Source: Nitrospira sp.
GTDB taxonomy: Bacteria; Nitrospirota; Nitrospiria; Nitrospirales; Nitrospiraceae
Assembly: GCA_015904045.1 (NCBI GenBank)
Contig: JABMDG010000183.1
Span: 1 to 5,209 of the forward strand
Direction: 5' to 3'
DNA: 5,209 nt
Shown: positions 1-5,209 of the stretch, one piece after another
Layout: the number at the start of each line of letters is the position of its first letter
Numbering within the stretch: position 1 is the stretch's first letter
Notes under the pieces: model-generated
Databases searched by the model: none
What the model was told of the DNA's origin: nothing
The model's input: the letters and a program-made list of their open reading frames with translations, nothing else
Made by a program: the position numbers and the translations under genes

Positions 1-2
1 CG

Positions 3-73
3 CGCTTCGACGGCTACTGGGACAAGGCGCGGGTGCCAAAGCTCGACAAGGTGATCTTGTTCCCCATGCCGGA
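3..73 (+). pseudogene. Fragment of an ABC transporter substrate-binding protein (SBP family 5 type)
   Basis: Frame 3 reads RFDGYWDKARVPKLDK followed by VILFPMPD. This matches the conserved segment of periplasmic peptide/nickel-type solute-binding proteins (SBP_bac_5), which usually continues with a stretch like ATTRLAALRSGQVDW. Here the expected sequence stops after MPD and the frame closes a few codons later, at about 128. From about position 53 the opposite strand encodes queG instead. Only about 24 residues from the interior of a roughly 500-residue protein remain, with no start or stop of its own. It is probably a foreign piece joined to this sequence by an assembly error at a contig end. 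A genuine rearrangement that left a gene remnant is the alternative. The family call rests on a short but distinctive motif. Confidence 0.6.
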
Positions 74-808
74 TTGGAGCTCGTTTGGAATGACAGAGGC
101 TTCGCCACGCAGTTCGATAGTGAGATAGGAGATGCAGCGGGTCGCATCAACGACGTAGGGCTCGGCGATGGCGTTGGTCGGGCAGGCTTCAATGCAGAGA
201 GTGCAACTGCCGCAGAGATCGGAGGCCGGCTCGTCGGGTTCCAGCTCCAAGGTAGTTAAGATCTCACCCAGCAGCAACCATGAACCGTGCTCTGCAGAGA
301 CCAAATTGGAATGTTTGCCGATCCATCCCAACCCCGCCCGTTCGGCCCAGGCCTTCTCCATTATGGGGCCGGTATCGGTATAGGAACGGGTGACCGCATC
401 CGGGGCCAGACGGTGAATGGCCTGATCGAGTTGCGTGAGTCGATCTCCAAGGACTTTGTGGTAATCCCTACCCCATGCATAGCGTGCGATGCGACCGTAA
501 CCGGGCCGTTCATCGGCGTGACGATCGGTCAGATAATTGAGGCCGACCGAGATGACCGACCGGCAACCAGGAAGCACCAGCCGGGGATCTGCGCGCTTCT
601 CTGGCCTCCGCTCCATCCAGGCCATGGTGCCTTGGTAACCTCGCCGGAGCCATTCTGTCAGACGGCTCAATAACAGAGCGGACAGAGGGGAGCCAGATGA
701 TGGATGGTCCTGTGCCAGCAGGCGGTCACTCTCCGCAACCCGCGCGATGCCAACCGCATCGAATCCCAACGCACGGGCCTCTTGTTTAATCGATTCAGTC
801 AGAGACAT
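14..808 (-). CDS. queG: Epoxyqueuosine reductase QueG, C-terminally truncated
   Basis: QueG reduces epoxyqueuosine to queuosine at position 34 of tRNAs, using cobalamin and two [4Fe-4S] clusters in the cytoplasm. Visible landmarks are an N-terminal DUF1730-like region (residues 1-130), the YTDTGP motif containing the likely catalytic Asp145, the following AGLGWIGKHSNL segment (159-169), a ferredoxin-type motif CGSCTLCIEACP (Cys199, 202, 205, 209), and the conserved CISYLTIELRG at 225-235. Family members are usually about 310-390 residues and continue after MGNKI with FGCDDCQxxCPWN, the second cluster motif. Here residues 253-264 (TLSSFGTRALSQ) are unrelated and come from antisense reading of a transporter gene fragment. 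Authentic queG therefore covers only about 53-808, and this ORF could not bind both clusters. The ATG at 808 matches the usual N-terminus (MSLTESIKQEARALGFDAVGIA), although no strong Shine-Dalgarno sequence precedes it. The gene is divergent from the DGQHR gene. Confidence 0.9.
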   Translation of the reverse strand: MSLTESIKQEARALGFDAVGIARVAESDRLLAQDHPSSGSPLSALLLSRLTEWLRRGYQGTMAWMERRPEKRADPRLVLPGCRSVISVGLNYLTDRHADERPGYGRIARYAWGRDYHKVLGDRLTQLDQAIHRLAPDAVTRSYTDTGPIMEKAWAERAGLGWIGKHSNLVSAEHGSWLLLGEILTTLELEPDEPASDLCGSCTLCIEACPTNAIAEPYVVDATRCISYLTIELRGEASVIPNELQSGMGNKITLSSFGTRALSQ

Positions 809-847
809 GGCTATTCACGGTATTTGAGGGTAACACAGTCTCTTTTC

Positions 848-876
848 TTGCGGCCATCGGGGGGGCCGAGTAGAAT
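848..876 (+). promoter_or_regulatory. Probable sigma-70-type promoter for the DGQHR-SRPBCC-thiE operon
   Basis: TTGCGG (848-853) is followed after exactly 17 bases by TAGAAT (871-876), which has five of the six bases of the -10 consensus. Transcription would start around 882-884, about 25 bases before the ATG at 909. It lies in the only gap between the divergent queG and DGQHR genes. A small inverted repeat, CGGCC (851-855) and GGCCG (864-868), sits across the -35 element and the spacer and could be an operator or chance. Recognised by eye only. Confidence 0.5.
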
Positions 877-897
877 CCGTGATACACGGAACAGAAT

Positions 898-904
898 GGG
901 GAGG
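898..904 (+). promoter_or_regulatory. Ribosome binding site that decides the DGQHR gene start
   Basis: GGGGAGG lies 4 bases before the ATG at 909. The only other upstream in-frame start is a GTG at 879. It lies before the predicted transcription start (about 882-884) and has no comparable purine-rich site, so ATG 909 is preferred. The spacing is slightly short but usable. Confidence 0.6.
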
Positions 905-908
905 CCCT

Positions 909-2021
909 ATGCTCGCGACGCGTATCAGGCAAAAGGAAGGCACGTTCTACTTCATCGCCTACAAGGCAGCCGACCTGCTGGAGAAGGTGCGCTTTACCAG
1001 CCGCTACTATTTCGAAGGCGAGGAAATCGCGCAGAGCCGCATTGCCGAGCACGATGAAGTCGCCCAATTCATTGCCGGGATCGAACGGAGCGAAAAGGGG
1101 TTTCAGCGTGTCCTGAACCGGCAGAAGATCAAGCAGATCGTGAATTTTTATGAGACGGTCGTTGCGCAACCCATGATTCCTGGCACCGTGCTGCTGTTTA
1201 CCGACGAGACGCTCCGCTTCCAACCGGTTGGGGGATCGGAGTCGATCGGCCATCTGAGCGAGTCGAAGGGGAAGTATCTGGTGATCGACGGCCAGCACCG
1301 GCTGGCCGGGCTCCACTTTTTTCAGGCGAAGCACCCGGAACAGAGCTCGCAGGTCGAAGTGCCCTGCCTGCTGTTTGACGGACGCAGTGGCGACTTTGCA
1401 ACCGAGATGTTTGTCATCATCAACTCCACCCACACGAGGATCAACCGGTCGCATCTGGTGGATCTCTATGAAAAGGTGTCGTGGGAGAGCCCGGAAAAGA
1501 AATTTACGGCCAAGGTTGTCAATCTGTTGTACAGCGAAGAAGACTCGCCGCTGCGGTACAAGATCAATCGCCTCGGCGGGCGGAGCAAGCAAGAGAAGTG
1601 GGTGTTGCAATCCGAGGTCTTCAACGAACTGCTCAAGGTTGTCACGGCCCACAAACGCTGGATAGAGTCACACTTGGGCATGAAGGCCGACCGGTGCTAC
1701 GCGCTGGTGCGTGATTATCTGAAGGGCGTGAAAGAGGTTATGGAAGAGGTGTGGGGGCATAACGAGCGCTACATGTTTACGCGGGATGTGACGCTGAAGG
1801 CCTTGATCCGTGTGCTGGACGACCTGATCATAGACCGCAAACTCATCAAGGATTGGGATGAGCAACACTCACACCGGCCGTTCACTGAGATCGTGAAACC
1901 CTGGGCGCCGTTGGCCAAAGAATTCCGGGCCGACGGGTTTTACGAACGGTTTCCCGCGAAAGGCCAGCTGGAACGCGTGCGAAAAGTTCATCAACGATTG
2001 TTGGATGCGATCACCGGATAA
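909..2021 (+). CDS. DGQHR domain-containing protein (DndB-related family), stand-alone
   Basis: This protein is 370 residues from ATG 909 (380 from GTG 879). The signature VIDGQHRLAGL lies at residues 125-135, followed by FVIINSTHTRINRSHLVDLY at 168-187. This pair of motifs defines the DGQHR family, whose best-known member is DndB, the regulator of DNA phosphorothioation (dnd) clusters. The DGQHR fold is generally compared with ParB/sulfiredoxin-like nucleotidyl domains. The C-terminal half is charged and helical-looking, with no signal peptide or membrane segment, so it is cytoplasmic and possibly nucleic-acid binding (inference). No dndA, C, D, E or restriction genes are visible nearby. Instead it heads an apparent operon: its last 17 bases overlap the next gene, which in turn overlaps thiE. 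Its biological role is unknown, and calling it dndB would go beyond the evidence. Family assignment is strong. Confidence 0.85.
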   Translation: MLATRIRQKEGTFYFIAYKAADLLEKVRFTSRYYFEGEEIAQSRIAEHDEVAQFIAGIERSEKGFQRVLNRQKIKQIVNFYETVVAQPMIPGTVLLFTDETLRFQPVGGSESIGHLSESKGKYLVIDGQHRLAGLHFFQAKHPEQSSQVEVPCLLFDGRSGDFATEMFVIINSTHTRINRSHLVDLYEKVSWESPEKKFTAKVVNLLYSEEDSPLRYKINRLGGRSKQEKWVLQSEVFNELLKVVTAHKRWIESHLGMKADRCYALVRDYLKGVKEVMEEVWGHNERYMFTRDVTLKALIRVLDDLIIDRKLIKDWDEQHSHRPFTEIVKPWAPLAKEFRADGFYERFPAKGQLERVRKVHQRLLDAITG

Positions 2022-2594
2022 CATACAGTCGATCAGCAGGCCGCTCATGCTCCTAGCCGTTCTGTTCATGGCTCAGGGGCCGATGGTAGGGTTCGCTGCG
2101 TCGAGTGGCGACACGCTGGAGATTACGACCGAACCTGCAGGTGGTGTGCGAGCAACAGCCCGCCTGCTGTTTCCGGCCAAAACCGAGGTCATCCAGGGGC
2201 TGTTATCCGATTATCCACGTTGGCCAGAACTTTTCGAGATGCGCATGAGACTAGCCGACTGGCATGTGCGGGACGGAGTCGCCACTATCGACCTTCGGCT
2301 CGAACATGCGTTGCTTCCCGGAGAGCGGCGGCTGGTCACGGAGTCCCGCACGTTGCCCGGTGGCGGACTGGTAACCGAGCTGAAGGGTGGGGATTTCAAG
2401 CAATATCATCGTGTGTGGACGCTGCGGCCGGCTGGCGGGGGGAACGAGACGAGCGCCGACTTTGAACTGCTTTTTGAACTGGACTCGCTTGTCCCCGACT
2501 GGATCATGGCCATGGCTGTACGGCATGAGCTGGAAACGCACTTCCGGATCGTCAAGCAGAAGGCACGTGAACATTCCGGGCGGGTACTGTTCCC

Positions 2595-2598
<4 letters not shown>
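2005..2598 (+). CDS. Exported SRPBCC/START-like (polyketide cyclase/Coq10-type) protein
   Basis: This 197-residue protein begins with a likely Sec signal peptide. It has a short n-region with Arg12, a hydrophobic stretch at about 14-31 (PLMLLAVLFMAQGPMVGFA), and probable cleavage after Ala31. The rest resembles the SRPBCC helix-grip fold: a leading strand rich in A/T/R/L, then LLSDYPRWPELF (66-77), alternating beta strands (93-140), and the C-terminal amphipathic helix VPDWIMAMAVRHELETHF (163-180) typical of START/Coq10-like proteins. Such domains enclose a hydrophobic ligand cavity, but the ligand cannot be read from the sequence. The predicted location is periplasmic. The ATG at 2005 lies inside the preceding gene (17-base overlap) with a weak Shine-Dalgarno site. 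ATG 2047 would remove the basic n-region of the signal, so 2005 is preferred. The final ATGA is shared with thiE. Fold assignment is moderate and function is unknown. Confidence 0.7.
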
Positions 2599-4085
<1,487 letters not shown>

Positions 4086-4090
4086 CTTTT

Positions 4091-4867
4091 TCATAGGTGC
4101 CGGCTGTCGCAATTCCACACCTGGCCGGAGACATCGTTCAACTGCACCAGATGCACAACCGTCCGCGCCGCTTCTTCCAATGACGGTGGACGGCCCAGCG
4201 CATGGTCGGGCCATCCGCTGCCTTTCGGGAAGATGTCTGCCGTCAAACCGGTCTTTTGCCAGCCGGGCAGCACGAGGTTTACGCGGACGTTCTGTGCTCC
4301 CCATTCCCACACGGCGGTTTTGACCAAACCGATTAATCCGGCTTTCGAGGTCGCATAGGCAGTTTGCCCTGAAGCGCCGTGAAAGCCTGTGTGGGAGCCG
4401 ATCACCACAATGCTGCCGCCGCCTCCCGCAAGCAACACAGGCGCCATCGCGCGCAGACAGTGAAATGTGCCGGTCAGATTCGTTTCGATGACGTCATGCC
4501 AGGCCCGTTCCGGCTGGCGCACCAGGAGGCTGCTCTCGGCGATTCCCGCGTTGCAGATGAACGCGGCTGTGAGAGGCACGCGGCTACGCCATGTGTCGAT
4601 CATCTGCTGGACCGAGTCGGACTTTCGAATATCCGCTTGGTACAGATTACCCGTGCCCCCCTGTGCCTGAACCTGACGGAGCGTGATCTCCGCCTCCGGT
4701 TTGTTCCGGCTGTAGTGGACACCGACATGCCATCCAATTCTGCCGAATGCAAGGCTGATTGCGCGGCCGATGCCGCCGGATGCGCCGGTAACCAGCACAG
4801 CCGGGTGGGTCCTCGCGTGATCAGCCCGAGTCGAGACAGTCGGCTTTTTCGACGATGAGCGTGCCAT
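4091..4867 (-). CDS. SDR-family oxidoreductase, FabG-like (3-oxoacyl-ACP reductase type)
   Basis: This is a classical short-chain dehydrogenase/reductase of 258 residues from ATG 4867. The Rossmann motif TGASGGIG is at residues 27-34, the CNAG motif at 105-108, and the active-site tetrad is Asn130, Ser158, Tyr171 and Lys175 (YATSK). The C-terminus (SGQVWNCDSRHL) resembles FabG-type enzymes. A basic residue after the second strand (HYSRNK) suggests NADPH preference, as in FabG. The substrate is unknown; acyl-ACP reduction is possible. The ORF is open back to ATG 4969 (292 residues), but that extension runs through an inverted repeat and is not SDR-like, so 4867 is preferred. This leaves a 22-residue Ser/Lys/His-rich leader before the core. 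No Shine-Dalgarno site is visible at 4867. The neighbour bioD hints at a biotin or pimeloyl-chain link, but that is inference only. Confidence 0.85.
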   Translation of the reverse strand: MARSSSKKPTVSTRADHARTHPAVLVTGASGGIGRAISLAFGRIGWHVGVHYSRNKPEAEITLRQVQAQGGTGNLYQADIRKSDSVQQMIDTWRSRVPLTAAFICNAGIAESSLLVRQPERAWHDVIETNLTGTFHCLRAMAPVLLAGGGGSIVVIGSHTGFHGASGQTAYATSKAGLIGLVKTAVWEWGAQNVRVNLVLPGWQKTGLTADIFPKGSGWPDHALGRPPSLEEAARTVVHLVQLNDVSGQVWNCDSRHL

Positions 4868-4876
4868 GCGTGCCGG

Positions 4877-4905
4877 ATTATGCGAGGAGGAGTGTGTGAA
4901 CGCAA
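4877..4905 (-). promoter_or_regulatory. Possible promoter of the reductase gene giving a near-leaderless mRNA
   Basis: On the minus strand TTGCGT (4905-4900) is followed after 17 bases by CATAAT (4882-4877, five of six consensus bases). Transcription would begin about 4-5 bases before the ATG at 4867, leaving no room for a ribosome binding site, consistent with none being visible. Its -35 resembles the TTGCGG proposed at 848. Visual call only. Confidence 0.4.
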
Positions 4906-4922
4906 GCAGATTACCGTCGTTC

Positions 4923-5003
4923 GTATCTCGTGAAGCGTGAAGCGCAGGCAGGAAAGAAAGTATGTCCATCTGTGTCTGCGAGATACGAGATACGCTTCAC
5001 GAG
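4923..5003. repeat. Intergenic element of inverted 7-base tandem repeats (GTGAAGC/GTATCTC type)
   Basis: The left arm reads GTATCTC, GTGAAGC, GTGAAGC (4923-4943). The right arm, read on the other strand from 5000 downward, reads GTGAAGC, GTATCTC, GTATCTC (5000-4980). So the same two heptads occur on both sides in opposite orientation, in different order and number. The longest perfect inverted pair is 12 bases: CTCGTGAAGCGT at 4927-4938 and its complement at 4992-5003, and a shorter CGCAG/CTGCG pair lies inside it. RNA from either strand could form an imperfect stem. The element lies between the divergent reductase gene and the truncated gene at the right edge. Its layout matches the element at 3947-4085, although its heptads are different. 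Confidence 0.75.
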
Positions 5004-5099
5004 CAGGCGATAGACTCTCACGAGGAACAGCCGGTTGCTTGCCGCAATTGCGACGCCTATGGTACCGTCGAGCACATGTTAAATGGGAGATTGCTCGTG

Positions 5100-5209
5100 A
5101 TGATGGTATTCAGAAAGAATAAGGCGCTCTTCCTGGCAAATATCCTATTGGCCGGTGGTCTAGGAGTGACAACGCTGTGTGCAGAAGAGCCCATTACGAT
5201 CGCGTCATC
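5100..5209 (+). CDS. N-terminus of an exported protein, cut by the window end
   Basis: The reading frame is open to the window edge and begins MMVFRKNKALFLANIL, continuing LAGGLGVTTLCAEEPITIAS. This is a typical Sec signal peptide: basic n-region (Arg-Lys-Asn-Lys), hydrophobic core of about 17 residues, and probable cleavage after the Ala of LCA. It lacks a proper lipobox (TTLC), so a lipoprotein is less likely. The start of the mature part (EEPITIAS) resembles periplasmic solute-binding proteins, but that is too little to name a family. GGGAG at 5085-5089 serves GTG 5097 (7 bases away) or ATG 5100 (10 bases away); I chose ATG 5100. The same frame is open back to ATG 4962, which has AGGA 8 bases upstream. 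Using that start would bury the signal peptide internally and translate through the repeat element. Confidence 0.6.
   Translation, partial: MMVFRKNKALFLANILLAGGLGVTTLCAEEPITIAS

Noticed and set aside
287..673. Plus-strand frame of 128 codons opposite queG
   Set aside because: It is an antisense shadow of queG with no recognisable features.
879..908. GTG 879 as the start of the DGQHR protein
   Set aside because: It overlaps the predicted transcription start and lacks a ribosome binding site, while ATG 909 has GGGGAGG just upstream.
795..1652. Long minus-strand open frame (285 codons) opposite the DGQHR gene
   Set aside because: It is the antisense shadow of a clearly recognised coding region and shows no recognisable domain.
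4379..4858. Plus-strand frame of 159 codons opposite the SDR gene
   Set aside because: It is an antisense shadow; the minus strand has the complete SDR motif set.
4923..5003. Simple rho-independent terminator
   Set aside because: The arms are 53 bases apart, no T-run follows on either strand, and the flanking genes are divergent, so no terminator is expected there.

Overview
The window reads as a short stretch of a moderately high-GC bacterial chromosome. Gene content and protein style suggest Nitrospira or a close relative (phylum Nitrospirota). This is a judgement from recognised families, not a search. The outermost genes at both ends are incomplete, so the window may be a whole short metagenomic contig (inference).

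Layout from left to right. Positions 1-73 hold a plus-strand scrap of a family 5 (peptide/nickel-type) ABC transporter substrate-binding protein. It runs through a shared stretch of about 21 bases into a minus-strand queG (epoxyqueuosine reductase) that has lost its C-terminal third. The join looks like a chimera. Next comes a divergent promoter region (809-908), followed by a tightly packed plus-strand gene trio: a stand-alone DGQHR-domain protein (909-2021), an exported SRPBCC/START-like protein (2005-2598) and thiE, thiamine-phosphate synthase (2595-3251). These genes overlap by 17 and 4 bases, which suggests translational coupling. thiE then meets bioD (dethiobiotin synthetase, minus strand, 3202-3939) tail to tail with a 50-base coding overlap. 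Upstream of bioD on the same strand is a FabG-like short-chain dehydrogenase/reductase (4091-4867, with a longer ORF back to 4969). At the right edge is the start of a plus-strand gene with a clear export signal, cut off by the window end.

The two gaps either side of the dehydrogenase gene (3940-4090 and 4868-5099) share an architecture. In each, degenerate 7-base tandem units on one side face inverted 7-base units on the other, with a 36- to 58-base centre. The unit sequences differ between the two elements. These elements are the least explained structure in the window.

Functionally the window combines tRNA queuosine maturation (truncated here), thiamine assembly and biotin synthesis, plus two genes of unknown role that are co-transcribed with thiE. 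No RNA genes, CRISPR arrays, insertion sequences or prophage genes were seen.
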